From contig JABAYF010000014.1 in the NCBI GenBank assembly GCA_018609125.1, forward strand, positions 1 through 47,683: a stretch of DNA of 47,683 nucleotides, given 5' to 3'. Positions 7,279 to 17,780 of the stretch are shown piece by piece. Under the pieces are notes generated by a model. It saw nothing but the letters and a program-made list of their open reading frames with translations. It was not told the DNA's origin and ran no database searches. This DNA comes from Candidatus Nanopelagicales bacterium (GTDB lineage: Bacteria > Actinomycetota > Actinomycetes > S36-B12). A program made the translations under genes and the position numbers. Each line of letters begins with the position of its first letter. The stretch's first letter is position 1.

Positions 7279-8381
7279 CTGACGCCACCGACGCGCTACC
7301 GGAAAGCACCGCACCCCCGGGCCGACGTCGCATGTCTATCCGAGGCCGCAACGCCATCGTCGCCGGTCTTGTTGCTGCACTCCTCGCTCTGCTCGCCGCA
7401 CTGCTGCCGGTGCCCTTCCTCATCGTGTCTCCGGGGCCAACGTTCAACACGATCGGCGACGTAGACGGGGTGCCGCTCGTGGTCATCACCGATACCGAGA
7501 CCTTCGCCACCGATGGTCATCTCGACATGACCACCGTTCGTGAAGCTGGTGAGCCACGCAGTCGTATTTCGGTCTTTGAAGCACTCGGTGCGTGGATGAG
7601 CACTAGCCGAGCGGTGCTACCTCGGGAGCTGCTCTACCCCGATGACATCACCGGTGACGAGGTAACCCAACGCAATGCTGCACTTTTTTCCACCTCACAG
7701 TCGTTCGCCATTGCTGCCGCGATGGCTGTATTGGACCGACCCGTCATTGCCACACCGGTCATCACGGCGATCGTCGCCGACTCTCCGGCCGAGGGAGCCT
7801 TGACTGCAGGCGAAGAAATCACAGCGGTCGATGGTCAGCCCGTTGCTGGACCGGCCGATGTGGGTGACGCGGTGCGGGCTGAACCGATCGGGTCCGTTCT
7901 CATTTTTGACGTCATCAGAGACGGCGAGCCGGAAAGCATCGAGGTGACCAGTGCGGAGAATCCCCAGGAACCCGGTCAGCCCTATGTTGGGATTGCTGTT
8001 GGCCTACTGTACTCGGCGGAGTTTGGCATTGATTTCACGCTGAAGGACGTGGGCGGACCCAGCGCGGGTCTGATGTTCACGCTGGCGATTATCGATAAAT
8101 TGACCCCGGAGTCCCTCACCGATGGTCGGTTCGTGGCCGGCACGGGCACCATTGACCCGCAGGGACAGGTGGGGCCCATCGGTGGAATCCGACAGAAGTT
8201 GGCCGGTGCGCGCGATGCGGGTGCGGAGTTGTTCCTCATGCCCGAACAGCACTGCGAAGAAAGCCAGGGAGCAGTGCCCGACGGCCTCACCGTGGTGCCC
8301 GTCGCCAGCGTTGACCAGGCACTCACAGCCTTGGCGCAATGGCGCAACGGTGAACCCACCGCGGGTTGCCCCACGGCTTAG
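7275..8381 (+). CDS. PDZ-domain, Lon-like S16 serine protease (YlbL family)
   Basis: A 368-residue membrane-anchored protease. An N-terminal transmembrane helix (about 28-50) is followed by an extracellular region, a PDZ domain (about 165-230), and a C-terminal Lon-type proteolytic domain. The catalytic dyad is visible as Ser263 in GGPSAGL and Lys308 in GGIRQKLAGA, 45 residues apart as expected. Family members (B. subtilis YlbL, M. tuberculosis Rv3194c, from memory) are thought to act in envelope protein quality control. The gene starts with GTG inside the stop of the upstream small membrane protein and is followed 57 bases later by the UPF0182 gene. Confidence 0.92.
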   Translation: MTDATDALPESTAPPGRRRMSIRGRNAIVAGLVAALLALLAALLPVPFLIVSPGPTFNTIGDVDGVPLVVITDTETFATDGHLDMTTVREAGEPRSRISVFEALGAWMSTSRAVLPRELLYPDDITGDEVTQRNAALFSTSQSFAIAAAMAVLDRPVIATPVITAIVADSPAEGALTAGEEITAVDGQPVAGPADVGDAVRAEPIGSVLIFDVIRDGEPESIEVTSAENPQEPGQPYVGIAVGLLYSAEFGIDFTLKDVGGPSAGLMFTLAIIDKLTPESLTDGRFVAGTGTIDPQGQVGPIGGIRQKLAGARDAGAELFLMPEQHCEESQGAVPDGLTVVPVASVDQALTALAQWRNGEPTAGCPTA

Positions 8382-8438
8382 GCCACGCACGAAGGGGGCG
8401 CAAGGCTCTGCGGCCTTGAGGTGACGTAGGTTGATCGG

Positions 8439-11366
8439 GTGACTACTGCCACGCCCACGGGAACTGCCCCCACTGCCCCTCGTCGCGGACGCGTGCTGCT
8501 GCCCACCATCATCATTTTGGCGGCCATCGTTATCGGTTTCGTGATCTTCACCGGGTTCTATACCGACTGGCTGTGGTTTGACTCCGTCGACCAAACCACG
8601 GTGTACACCACCACCCTGTGGACTCGACTGATGCTTTTCGCCACCTTCGGGCTCACCATGGCGTTCGTCACCGGTGCCACCATGTGGTTGGCCTACCGCT
8701 TCCGACCCACCGTCACCACGTTGACTCCCGAGCAGGCCAGCCTTGAGCGCTATCGCATGGCGATTCACCCGTTCCGCATCCCGATCCTGATCGTGGTGCC
8801 CCTGGTTCTGGGTCTGCTGGCCGGTTTGTCGGCGGGTTCTGAGTGGGAGACCTTCCTGCGCTGGCGTAATGCTTCTGACTTTGGCATCACCGACCCGCAG
8901 TTCGGTCTCGATGTGGGCTTTTTCGTCTTCACCTATCCGTTCCTGCGCTTTGTTCTCGGTTTCGCTTTCGTCATCATTTTGCTGTCGATCCTGATCGCTG
9001 CTGGCATTCACTACCTTTACGGCGGGCTGCGTTTACTCCCCAAGGGAGACCGGGCCAGCGTGGCGGCGCAGGTGCACCTGTCCAGCCTCGTTGCCATCTT
9101 CTTGCTCTTTAAGGCCGTGGCCTACTGGCTCGACCGATTCGGACTCTCCATCAAAAGCGAGCCGCTCGTTCAAGGCTTCACCGGTCTCACCTATGTCGAC
9201 GCTAATGCTGTCCTGCCATCGCTGACCATTTTGACCTTCGTCGCTGTTCTTGTGGCCGGTATATTCGTGGCAAATATTTTTATTCGCAATTGGATTCTGC
9301 CGGCAATCGGCCTCGGCATGCTCGTGCTGACATCGGTAATCATCGGTGGCGTGTACCCAGCGATTGTGCAGCAATTCCAGGTGCGCCCCAGTGAACTTGT
9401 TCGCGAGCAACCCTTTATTGCCAACAACATTGCTGCCACTCGAGATGCGTTTGATATCGCGGATGCACAGGTGCAGGAATACCCTGGCACTGTGTCACCG
9501 CCGACGGAAGCCGTCATCAGCGCCAATGCGGGCACGCTAGACAATATTCGCCTACTGGACCCGGCCTTGGTTTCGACGACCTTCAACCAACTGCAGCAGA
9601 TTCGCTCCTACTATTCCTTCACCGACCGGTTGGATGTTGATCGTTACAACCTGGATGAAGGTCAACGTGGAGCCGTGGTTGCACTGCGCGAAATTGATGT
9701 CAATTCCATTCCTGTTGATCAGCAAAACTGGGCAAATAACCACGCCGTTTACACACACGGTTTTGGTTTTGTCGCCGCCTATGACAACACCGCGGAGAGC
9801 AACGGTAACCCTGATTTCTTCGAGTTTGATATCCCCCCGCGTGGCATCCTCGGGGTTGAGCAACCACGCATCTACTTCGGTGAGCTGTCACCAAACTTCT
9901 CCATCGTGGGTGCACCTGAAGGCGCGGCTCCGGTGGAATTGGACTTCCCCGATGACGCCAGCCCCACGGGTCAGGTGAACAACACCTATACCGGCGACGG
10001 TGGTTCGCCTATCGGAAGCCTGTTCCAGCGCATCGTGTTTGCCACAAAGTTTCAAGACACCAATATCTTGCTCACGGATTTGATTAACGAAGAATCCCGC
10101 GTGCTGTGGGACCGCGAACCGTTGACCCGCGTGCAAAAAATCGCACCCTGGTTGACACTGGATCAAGATCCTTATCCGGCGGTGATCGACGGTCGCATCG
10201 TGTGGCTTGTAGATGGATTCACCACCTCAAACGAGTACCCCAATGCTTCGCGGGTCCCCCTTTCTCAGGTCACCAGCGACTCAATCACCGCGCGAGCTGG
10301 CTCGGCCACCCTGGGCCCGCGTGATGATTTGAACTACATGCGCAACTCCGTGAAGGCCACGATTGATGCCTACGAGGGCACCGTGACGCTTTACGCCTGG
10401 GACGACCAGGACCCCATCCTGCAAACCTGGCGCAAAGCTTTCCCTGGTGTGGTGAAGGACCTGTCGGAAATGCCCGAAGAGGTACAACAGCATGTGCGTT
10501 ACCCGCAGGATCTGTTCAAGGTGCAGCGCACGATCATGACGCGCTACCACGTGACGGATCCGGCCACGTTCTACAACGGAACCGATTTTTGGATCGTCCC
10601 CTTCGATCCCACCCAGGCGATTCAGCAGTTCCAGCCGCCCTATTACCTGACCCTGCAGATGCCGGGTACGCAAGCTCCTGCGTTCTCGCTCACGACCACC
10701 TTCGCACCGCAGCGGCGCCCCACTTTGGCTGCTTTTATGTCGGCTGATTCAGCGCCTGGACCTGACTACGGCAAGATACGTGTGCTCCAATTACCCTCCA
10801 ATACAACAATTCCTGGACCTACGCAGGTGCAAAACATCTTTGAATCTGATCCGGCGATCGCATCGCAGCTTTCGCTCCTGCGTCGCGGCGGGTCTGAGGT
10901 TGACCTAGGAAATCTGTTGTCGCTGCCGTTCAATGATGGCCTTCTATACGTCGAGCCGGTCTTCTTGCGGGCCGCCCAAGACGGTTTCCCGCTGCTGCGC
11001 AAGGTGTTGGTGGGTTACGGATCCAATGTGGCTCTCGCCGACACCCTGGCTGCTGGCTTGGCGGAGGTTTTCTCCACCAACCCCAACCCCACGCCAGATC
11101 CCATTCCAGATCCAGACCCCAGCCCAGATCCTGACCCAAACCCAGATCCTGATCCCACGCCCCAGCCCAATCCCGATGATGATCCGTTCATTGAGTTGTC
11201 TCAGGCGTTAACCGATGCGCAGGCAGCCATCACTCGAGGAGACGCGGCTTTGGCCCGCGGTGACTTCGCTGGCTTCGGGGAAGCTCAGGCCGACCTGGAG
11301 GCGGCATTGCGTAGGGCGGCCGCAGCAGAAGCACGCATTAATGGGACATCGGGCGAACCTGCCTGA
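8439..11366 (+). CDS. UPF0182 family large membrane protein
   Basis: A 975-residue protein of the actinobacterial/cyanobacterial UPF0182 family. It has seven predicted transmembrane helices in the first third (starting LLPTIIILAAIVIGFVIF; others near residues 60, 115, 165, 205, 250 and 285) and then a large soluble domain of about 600 residues outside the membrane. The start is GTG. A Pro/Asp/Asn-rich low-complexity segment at 11079-11187 precedes a helical Ala-rich C-terminus (AQAAITRGDAALARGDFAGF). The function of the family is unknown. Its position after PDZ-Lon matches the mycobacterial order and hints at a shared envelope role. Confidence 0.93.
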   Translation: MTTATPTGTAPTAPRRGRVLLPTIIILAAIVIGFVIFTGFYTDWLWFDSVDQTTVYTTTLWTRLMLFATFGLTMAFVTGATMWLAYRFRPTVTTLTPEQASLERYRMAIHPFRIPILIVVPLVLGLLAGLSAGSEWETFLRWRNASDFGITDPQFGLDVGFFVFTYPFLRFVLGFAFVIILLSILIAAGIHYLYGGLRLLPKGDRASVAAQVHLSSLVAIFLLFKAVAYWLDRFGLSIKSEPLVQGFTGLTYVDANAVLPSLTILTFVAVLVAGIFVANIFIRNWILPAIGLGMLVLTSVIIGGVYPAIVQQFQVRPSELVREQPFIANNIAATRDAFDIADAQVQEYPGTVSPPTEAVISANAGTLDNIRLLDPALVSTTFNQLQQIRSYYSFTDRLDVDRYNLDEGQRGAVVALREIDVNSIPVDQQNWANNHAVYTHGFGFVAAYDNTAESNGNPDFFEFDIPPRGILGVEQPRIYFGELSPNFSIVGAPEGAAPVELDFPDDASPTGQVNNTYTGDGGSPIGSLFQRIVFATKFQDTNILLTDLINEESRVLWDREPLTRVQKIAPWLTLDQDPYPAVIDGRIVWLVDGFTTSNEYPNASRVPLSQVTSDSITARAGSATLGPRDDLNYMRNSVKATIDAYEGTVTLYAWDDQDPILQTWRKAFPGVVKDLSEMPEEVQQHVRYPQDLFKVQRTIMTRYHVTDPATFYNGTDFWIVPFDPTQAIQQFQPPYYLTLQMPGTQAPAFSLTTTFAPQRRPTLAAFMSADSAPGPDYGKIRVLQLPSNTTIPGPTQVQNIFESDPAIASQLSLLRRGGSEVDLGNLLSLPFNDGLLYVEPVFLRAAQDGFPLLRKVLVGYGSNVALADTLAAGLAEVFSTNPNPTPDPIPDPDPSPDPDPNPDPDPTPQPNPDDDPFIELSQALTDAQAAITRGDAALARGDFAGFGEAQADLEAALRRAAAAEARINGTSGEPA
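11079..11187 (+). repeat. Asp-Pro-rich low-complexity coding repeat in the UPF0182 gene
   Basis: Degenerate six-base repeats of the type CCAGAT/CCTGAT/CCAAAC encode a run of PDP, PNP and PSP units ending in PNPDDDP. It probably forms an extended, rigid, negatively charged linker between the large extracellular domain and the C-terminal helices. Such tails vary in length among UPF0182 proteins. Confidence 0.85.
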
Positions 11367-11388
11367 TTTGAGCGGCACGGCACTGTAG

Positions 11389-11997
11389 TTAGCAGGCGCT
11401 CCACAGGCCGAGGCCGTCACGTGCGGCGTCGGTTTGGGCTTGCTGGAACTCTTGCTGCCAGGTGTAGTCATCGTCGTACGTGTACTCGATGGCAAAGCCT
11501 TCGGCTACGGCGTCGAGGTTGAATAGGCGCAGTGCGCCGTCTTGTTTGGTCCACACATAGCCCAGTGTGCGATCGAAGCGATCGGTCTCACCCTGGGATA
11601 CGTCAAGTTCGATAAGGACGCGCTGGCCGCTGAGTTGTTGCTCGGCGAAAGCGGTGGCTTCGGGGCCGAAACATTCCACCGGTTTGCCCGGGGCCACAGT
11701 TTCGGGGGTGTCAATGCCGATCAGTCGCACGCTGATGTCCTCGGTGGCACCATCAACAAGAACGCGCACCGTGTCGCCGTCAACAACGCGGACAACCTGG
11801 CCGGTGAGTACCGCACCCTGCGGTGCGCGGTTAGTACCGAAGCCGTTGGTGGCGGTATTGGCTGGTGTGAGCGGCTCGTCGTCGTTGGATGTGACCCCGG
11901 TGGCACCCCCGCAGGCGCTGAGGCTGAGCGCAACGAAGCCGATAAGCCACCAGCGTCGGGTGATTCTTTGGTTTTCTTCCCCCGTAATCATGTCCAC
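11389..11997 (-). CDS. Secreted thermonuclease-like (SNase) lipoprotein
   Basis: A 202-residue lipoprotein with one staphylococcal-nuclease domain. A signal peptide (RRWWLIGFVALSLSAC) ends in a lipobox with Cys29. After a linker, the SNase fold shows GQVVRVVDGDTVRV (metal Asp), VRLIGIDTPET (catalytic Arg and metal Asp), and DRFDRTLGYVW (second Arg region). It would hydrolyse DNA or RNA outside the cell in a Ca2+-dependent way, perhaps for nutrient uptake. The start may be GTG at 11995-11997 or ATG two codons later; neither has a strong ribosome-binding site. It is convergent with the UPF0182 gene. Confidence 0.88.
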   Translation of the reverse strand: MDMITGEENQRITRRWWLIGFVALSLSACGGATGVTSNDDEPLTPANTATNGFGTNRAPQGAVLTGQVVRVVDGDTVRVLVDGATEDISVRLIGIDTPETVAPGKPVECFGPEATAFAEQQLSGQRVLIELDVSQGETDRFDRTLGYVWTKQDGALRLFNLDAVAEGFAIEYTYDDDYTWQQEFQQAQTDAARDGLGLWSAC

Positions 11998-12070
11998 ACG
12001 GTAACCCGAGGATGTGACTTACCGGTACTGCAGTCTGACTTCGGTCGGGTGAGTAGATAGCGTCGGGACG

Positions 12071-12799
12071 GTGACCCGTAGCGAACTGGATCGTTATCGG
12101 CGTGATTTCGCTGCCACTGGAATCGTTTTGGTCATGCTGCTGGCCACAGCCAGCGGGGCAATTGATGTCGTGGCGTTCCTGCGGTACAAGGTTTTTGTGG
12201 CCAACCAGACGGGTAATCTCGTGGTGATTGCTGTCGGGGCCAGCGACGGTAACAGTTCATCAACGGTACTGCCGAGTGCGGTGAGCCTGGTGAGTTTTAC
12301 CGCGGCTCTGGTGGCTGTGGCCTGGATCAGTCGAGTGCAGATCAACCGCGGCCGAGAGTCAACTCGGGTACGGCGAGACGCGTTGATCATTGAAGCCGTT
12401 TTACTGACCGTCGCGGCAACCCTCATTTTGTTCAACGTCGACTTTGAGGTCCGCTACGGCGTGATCTCGGTGCTGGCCATCAGCCAGGGAATTCAAGCCG
12501 TTGTACTCACCCGCGTGCTGGGTGTTGCGGTCCAGACCGTGGCAATCAATGGATCTCTGTTCAATACGGTTCAGATGGCTGTGGAACACAAGCGGCGTGC
12601 TGCTGCGGTGGCGGTGTCGACGCCTATTGGCTACGCCATCGGGGCCGGGCTTGGCGCATTTATGCAAGTTTTCGCCTCGGCCTATGCGCTCTTTTTCGCC
12701 GCTGCGCTCGGCGTGATCGCCCTGTTCGTGGCCGCCAAGCATCGGAAACTGGCTTCGCTGGTCGGCGCTGATGAAGGCGGGCCAGCCCCCGACGGATAG
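12071..12799 (+). CDS. DUF1275/YoaK family membrane protein
   Basis: A 242-residue integral membrane protein with about six helices. The family signature is near the N-terminus: ATASGAIDVVAFLRYKVFVANQTGN, where the Gly-Asp and Asn-Gln-Thr-Gly residues are conserved. The function is unknown; transport is suspected for the family. It starts with GTG and ends 9 bases before argG, so it may share a transcript with it. Confidence 0.88.
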   Translation: MTRSELDRYRRDFAATGIVLVMLLATASGAIDVVAFLRYKVFVANQTGNLVVIAVGASDGNSSSTVLPSAVSLVSFTAALVAVAWISRVQINRGRESTRVRRDALIIEAVLLTVAATLILFNVDFEVRYGVISVLAISQGIQAVVLTRVLGVAVQTVAINGSLFNTVQMAVEHKRRAAAVAVSTPIGYAIGAGLGAFMQVFASAYALFFAAALGVIALFVAAKHRKLASLVGADEGGPAPDG

Positions 12800-14239
<1,440 letters not shown>

Positions 14240-14314
14240 CGCATGACCGAGGTGTTCTGGGGCGCTGTGTGCCCTATTTGTTCGCGGGCGTATAGTTGCA
14301 ACGCACCACAACGA

Positions 14315-14391
14315 CGCGGGGTGGAGCAGCTCGGTAGCTCGCTGGGCTCATAACCCAGAGGTCGCAGGTTCAAATCCTGCCCCCGCTACCA
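14315..14391 (+). tRNA. Initiator tRNA-Met (fMet, anticodon CAT)
   Basis: 77 bases including an encoded CCA. The acceptor arm has the unpaired first position (C1 opposite T72), and the anticodon stem has three consecutive G-C pairs (CTGGG/CCCAG). Both are hallmarks of the bacterial initiator tRNA. The anticodon CAT is at 14349-14351. The T arm is GCAGG-TTCAAAT-CCTGC. Confidence 0.96.
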
Positions 14392-14393
14392 CG

Positions 14394-14433
14394 AAGAGGA
14401 CTCAGGGAGAAATCCCTGGGTCCTCTTGCTTTT
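14394..14433 (+). terminator. Strong intrinsic terminator after tRNA-fMet
   Basis: A 15-base-pair stem (14394-14408 with 14413-14427, one G-T wobble pair) around a GAAA tetraloop, followed by GCTTTT. It starts two bases after the CCA end of the tRNA and clearly ends that transcript. Confidence 0.93.
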
Positions 14434-14470
14434 AGGTGCGGCGATCACGAGGTATCCATCGCGTTTGTTG

Positions 14471-14553
14471 TGCGGGTGGAGGGACTTGAACCCTCACGTC
14501 CATAGGACACAGGATCCTAAATCCTGCGCGTCTGCCAATTCCGCCACACCCGC
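14471..14553 (-). tRNA. tRNA-Leu (anticodon TAG)
   Basis: An 83-base class II tRNA on the minus strand. The 7-bp acceptor GCGGGTG pairs with CACCCGC; the anticodon stem CAGGA/TCCTG encloses the loop TTTAGGA with anticodon TAG. A short variable arm and the T-arm GGTTCAAGTCC are present. CCA is not encoded. Confidence 0.95.
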
Positions 14554-14686
14554 GTGCGCGTTTACCTTAGTGGGTGCTCACCCAGGCCCAACTCGCGACT
14601 CAGGCGGGCGACATGACCGCTGGCCTTGTAAAGGTGAGGTGGTCGCGAACTTCAAATTCCGCCAGCACCAACGGTGAGTCGGGTAT

Positions 14687-15562
14687 TCACCGAACACCTT
14701 GTCGAGCAGGGGTCTCAGTGTGTGAATCAAGACCGGCCGAGCGGCGAAGCCCGCGTGCCCCGGTGGCCGCCAGAACGATGATGAAGATGACCGCGCCCAC
14801 CAGCACAATCATGGCCCCGGAAGGCACCTCGGCGAAGTAACTGGCATACATGCCCACGAGTCCGGCGAAACTACCCACCACCGTGGACAGCACGAGCATT
14901 TTGGCGAAAGAGTCGGTAAGCATTCGAGCGATCACAGCTGGAATCACCAGCATCGCCGCAACCAAAGTGACACCGATTACGGTGAGGGTCACCAAAATAG
15001 CCAGCGACAGCATGACCATGAGCAAAGCTTCGGTTCGACCTGTGCGCACGCCGGACACGTTGGCCACCTCTGGATCGAAGGTGGTAAACATCAGTGCTCG
15101 GTAGCGGGTGAACACCACGATTCCGGTGAAGGCGGTGACCACGAGTAGCCAAAAAATCTGGGCGTTGGTAATGCCCAGGATGCTGCCAAAGAGGGCATTG
15201 TCAAAGGCTGGGCCGCTGGAACCAAAGCGTGCGAAAAGTGCGACACCGAGGGCGAATGAAGCGGTGGTTACCACGCCGATGGCCGCATCGGCACCTAGGC
15301 GAGACCGCCGAGCCACGTTGGTGATGGCCAGGGCAGAAGCCACCCCCCAAAGGCCAGCACCGAGTACATAAAGTTGCGCGGCGAATAGTTGCATCGCGGC
15401 ATACCCGCCGAAGATCGCATGCGAGAGACCATGGCCGATATAGCTCATGCCGCGGAGCACGATGTACACGCCGATGAAGCCAAGGAGGGCACCAGAGATC
15501 GTTGCGACGATTAAGCCCTTTTGAAAGAACGCGTAGGAGAGTGGGTCCAGCAGAGTGTCCAT
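14687..15562 (-). CDS. Zinc/manganese ABC transporter, permease
   Basis: A 291-residue integral membrane protein of the ZnuB/MntB family (ABC-3 permeases) with 8-9 hydrophobic helices. Diagnostic segments include the N-terminal FFQKGLIVATISGALLGFIGVYIVLRG and the MSYIGHGLSHAIFGG cytoplasmic region. It forms the channel with the ATPase gene one base upstream and the solute-binding lipoprotein. The three genes read as an operon in the order binding protein, ATPase, permease. Whether the metal is zinc or manganese is not decided by the permease. Confidence 0.92.
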   Translation of the reverse strand: MDTLLDPLSYAFFQKGLIVATISGALLGFIGVYIVLRGMSYIGHGLSHAIFGGYAAMQLFAAQLYVLGAGLWGVASALAITNVARRSRLGADAAIGVVTTASFALGVALFARFGSSGPAFDNALFGSILGITNAQIFWLLVVTAFTGIVVFTRYRALMFTTFDPEVANVSGVRTGRTEALLMVMLSLAILVTLTVIGVTLVAAMLVIPAVIARMLTDSFAKMLVLSTVVGSFAGLVGMYASYFAEVPSGAMIVLVGAVIFIIVLAATGARGLRRSAGLDSHTETPARQGVR

Positions 15563-15563
15563 G

Positions 15564-16322
15564 TCAGCTCACCATTCGGCGCGGGCCGCCAGGATCAACC
15601 ACGACGAGCATGCCGAGGTGTTGCAGAACTTCCATCTGAGCGCCGAAGGTTTCTTCGAGCACATCGGGAGTGATGACCTCTTCTGGTGTCCCTTCCGCCA
15701 CGATGTGCTTGTTCACACACACCAGGTGGGGTAGGTGAGCCGCAATTCCATTGAGGTCGTGGGTGGTGAGCACGATGCCCATGCCATCGGCGTGCAAATC
15801 GGCGAGTAAATGCAGCACGGCATGCCGGGTAGAAATATCGACTCCGCTGGTGGGTTCATCGAGCAGCAGTAACTGTGGTTTGCGAATAAGTGCCCTGGCC
15901 AAGAACATGCGTTGCTGTTGCCCACCGGAAAGTTCACGGATGTGTCTTTCGCCCAGATCGCCGATGCCCAAGCGGTCAAGGACAGCGGCAACCTCGCCAC
16001 GTTCAGCGCGGCTGGCCCACGGCACACGGCGAGCAGCGCGAGACATCAGGACACATTCAGACACCGTGGCTGGAAAGTTCCAATCAACGGTTTCCAACTG
16101 TGGCACGTAGGACACCGGCAGGCGAGCGGCACGATCAATGACCCCCCGTTGGGGCTTCATGCTGCCCAGCAGAAGGCGTAAAAGAGTTGTCTTGCCCGCT
16201 CCAGATGGCCCCACGATGCCGGTGAAGGAATCGCGGGATACCGACAGGGTGACGTCGTGCAGCACAGTGGAGTTGCGGTAGCCCGCATCCACTGAACGCA
16301 GCGAGATTAGCGGCGAACTCAC
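15564..16322 (-). CDS. Zinc/manganese ABC transporter, ATPase
   Basis: A 252-residue ABC ATPase energising metal uptake. Walker A GPSGAGKTT, signature LSGGQQQR, Walker B LLLLDEPTSGVD and the switch His in TTHD are all present. The frame runs open upstream into the binding-protein gene. I place the start at the GTG 16320-16322 because a weak AGGGTGG sequence precedes it and the gene then follows the upstream stop by 22 bases; an ATG at 16362-16364 (20-base overlap) is the alternative. Confidence 0.9.
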   Translation of the reverse strand: MSSPLISLRSVDAGYRNSTVLHDVTLSVSRDSFTGIVGPSGAGKTTLLRLLLGSMKPQRGVIDRAARLPVSYVPQLETVDWNFPATVSECVLMSRAARRVPWASRAERGEVAAVLDRLGIGDLGERHIRELSGGQQQRMFLARALIRKPQLLLLDEPTSGVDISTRHAVLHLLADLHADGMGIVLTTHDLNGIAAHLPHLVCVNKHIVAEGTPEEVITPDVLEETFGAQMEVLQHLGMLVVVDPGGPRRMVS

Positions 16323-16344
16323 ATGCGCCACCCTAGCGGTTGAG

Positions 16345-17367
16345 TCACTGAGGGTAGATGGCATTATCGGCCGGAACCTCAAAGACGATCGCGTCCAGTG
16401 CTGTGGCATTTCCACCGAGCCCGGTAATCATGGTGGAGTAGTTGTAGCGCAGCAGTTCTAGCAGTGAATGCTGTGCTTCTCCAGGAACGCCGGGCAGGTC
16501 ATCGTCGCGCAGTGAATCTTCGTATCGGACCCCGGCTTCATTGCCGATGGCCTCAAGGACGGCAGAGGGGAATACCTCGGAACCAAAGATCACCGGCACA
16601 CCCTCTGCCTTGATCTGCTCCACGAGACGGGCCACCTCAGCGGGGCTGGGGTCATCAAAGCTGTCTGGCTGAATCGCGCCGACCACGGTCCAGCCGTAGT
16701 TCTGGGCGAAGTAGGCATAGGCATCGTGGTAGGTGACCAGTTTTAAGTTGTCCTCGGGCACGCTTGGTTGATCGGCTCGCACCGCTTCGTCAAGCTTGGC
16801 AACCTCGGTGGCGAAAGCGTCGAAGTTGGCCTGAAATGCGGGCGCATCCTCGGGCAGTCGCTCGCTGAGGACCTCGCGGATGACGTCGGCGTACTCAATC
16901 GCATAGCTGGGGTCAGTCCACAGGTGCGGGTTGGGCTTGCCCTCTTCTTCGGGGAAGGAGAAGTCATAGAGGTAGTCCGACTCGGGCAACACCAGGGTGC
17001 CAATTTCCACGATCTCGGCCCCAGGCTTCAGATTCGCCTCGGCGAGGTCAATGGTGGGGTCTTCCAACTTCAATCCGTTAACGAAGATGACGTCGGCTGT
17101 ACTGAGCAGTTCGGCCACCTGCGGGGCAGGTTCGAAGGTGTGCGAGTTAGTGCCCTCGGGCACGATGCCCTCGATCGTGACGAGGTCTCCGGCTACGGCA
17201 GAAGTGATGGAGGTCAGCGGCGACACAGTGGTCGCCACGATGAGTTTGGTGGAGCCGTCGGTGCCCGGCGTGCTGTCGGCACTGTCTGCGGATGAACCGC
17301 AAGCAGCCAGGGTGAATGCACCGGCCATGGTGAGAGCGGCCAGGGATGAGGTTTTGAATAGATTCAC
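16345..17367 (-). CDS. Zinc/manganese ABC transporter, solute-binding lipoprotein (ZnuA/TroA-like)
   Basis: A 340-residue cluster A-I metal-binding lipoprotein. The signal peptide ends in LAAC (Cys23). Likely metal ligands occur in the usual order: His in NSHTFEP, His in PHLWTDP, His in TYHDAYAYF, and an acidic residue in the C-terminal lobe. The long His-rich loop typical of many zinc-specific ZnuA proteins is missing, so manganese cannot be excluded. The gene heads the operon, and a Fur-family box lies about 30 bases upstream. Confidence 0.9.
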   Translation of the reverse strand: MNLFKTSSLAALTMAGAFTLAACGSSADSADSTPGTDGSTKLIVATTVSPLTSITSAVAGDLVTIEGIVPEGTNSHTFEPAPQVAELLSTADVIFVNGLKLEDPTIDLAEANLKPGAEIVEIGTLVLPESDYLYDFSFPEEEGKPNPHLWTDPSYAIEYADVIREVLSERLPEDAPAFQANFDAFATEVAKLDEAVRADQPSVPEDNLKLVTYHDAYAYFAQNYGWTVVGAIQPDSFDDPSPAEVARLVEQIKAEGVPVIFGSEVFPSAVLEAIGNEAGVRYEDSLRDDDLPGVPGEAQHSLLELLRYNYSTMITGLGGNATALDAIVFEVPADNAIYPQ

Positions 17368-17397
17368 GTCGCGATCTTAGGACCGAATCTTTGTTAA

Positions 17398-17412
17398 TGC
17401 AAAATCTTCGCA
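17398..17412. promoter_or_regulatory. Putative Fur-family (Zur-like) operator upstream of the metal ABC operon
   Basis: On the minus strand the 15-mer TGCGAAGATTTTGCA is an imperfect palindrome (outer TGCnAA/TTnGCA arms) resembling the 7-1-7 Fur/Zur layout. It lies 30 bases before the ATG of the binding-protein gene, in the AT-rich stretch expected to be its promoter. The regulator gene is not in the window. Confidence 0.5.
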
Positions 17413-17478
17413 ATAAAGCCAGACGCTGATTAGCCGGGGACTCGCAGTCACCGTGCTGGGGCCGGTAAGGTGACGTTC

Positions 17479-17742
17479 GTGACCGAGCAGGGCAACAAAC
17501 AATCCCCAGAGCAACTCCAGGCAGAGGTGGAAGTCGCCCGAGCTGATCTCGTGGCGTCCCTCGGGCAGTTGCGCGAGCAGACGACCCCGACGGCTTTGGT
17601 TGACCGAGCAAAGTCAAAGGTCTCGGCTTTCTTCCTCGACGAGTACGGCGGCGTACGTCCAGAGCGCGTGGCCATCGCAGCCGGCGCGGTGGTTGCCGTG
17701 GTGGTCATGGGCCGCTGGCGCCGTCGACGTCGTTCGCGCTAA
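17479..17742 (+). CDS. DUF3618-type small membrane protein
   Basis: An 87-residue protein: an acidic helical N-terminus ([23 protein letters not shown]), then [11 protein letters not shown], and a C-terminal transmembrane helix ([14 protein letters not shown]) ending in an Arg-rich cap. This matches the actinobacterial DUF3618 family of unknown function. GTG at 17470 or 17479 could start it; the second has AAGGTG at a good distance and is preferred. Confidence 0.78.
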   Translation: MTEQGNKQSPEQLQAEVEVARADLVASLGQLREQTTPTALVDRAKSKVSAFFLDEYGGVRPERVAIAAGAVVAVVVMGRWRRRRRSR

Positions 17743-17780
17743 AGCTGTCCGGCACCACTTCACCGGCAAAGGGATTTCAC

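Noticed and set aside
8004-9011. 335-codon open frame antisense to the PDZ-Lon and UPF0182 genes
   Set aside because: Low-complexity Gln/Glu/Gly/His-rich product with no family look; it is a shadow of two well-supported genes.
11079-11187. Short regular repeats that might suggest a CRISPR or intergenic repeat
   Set aside because: Six-base coding repeats in frame within the UPF0182 gene, with no spacers.
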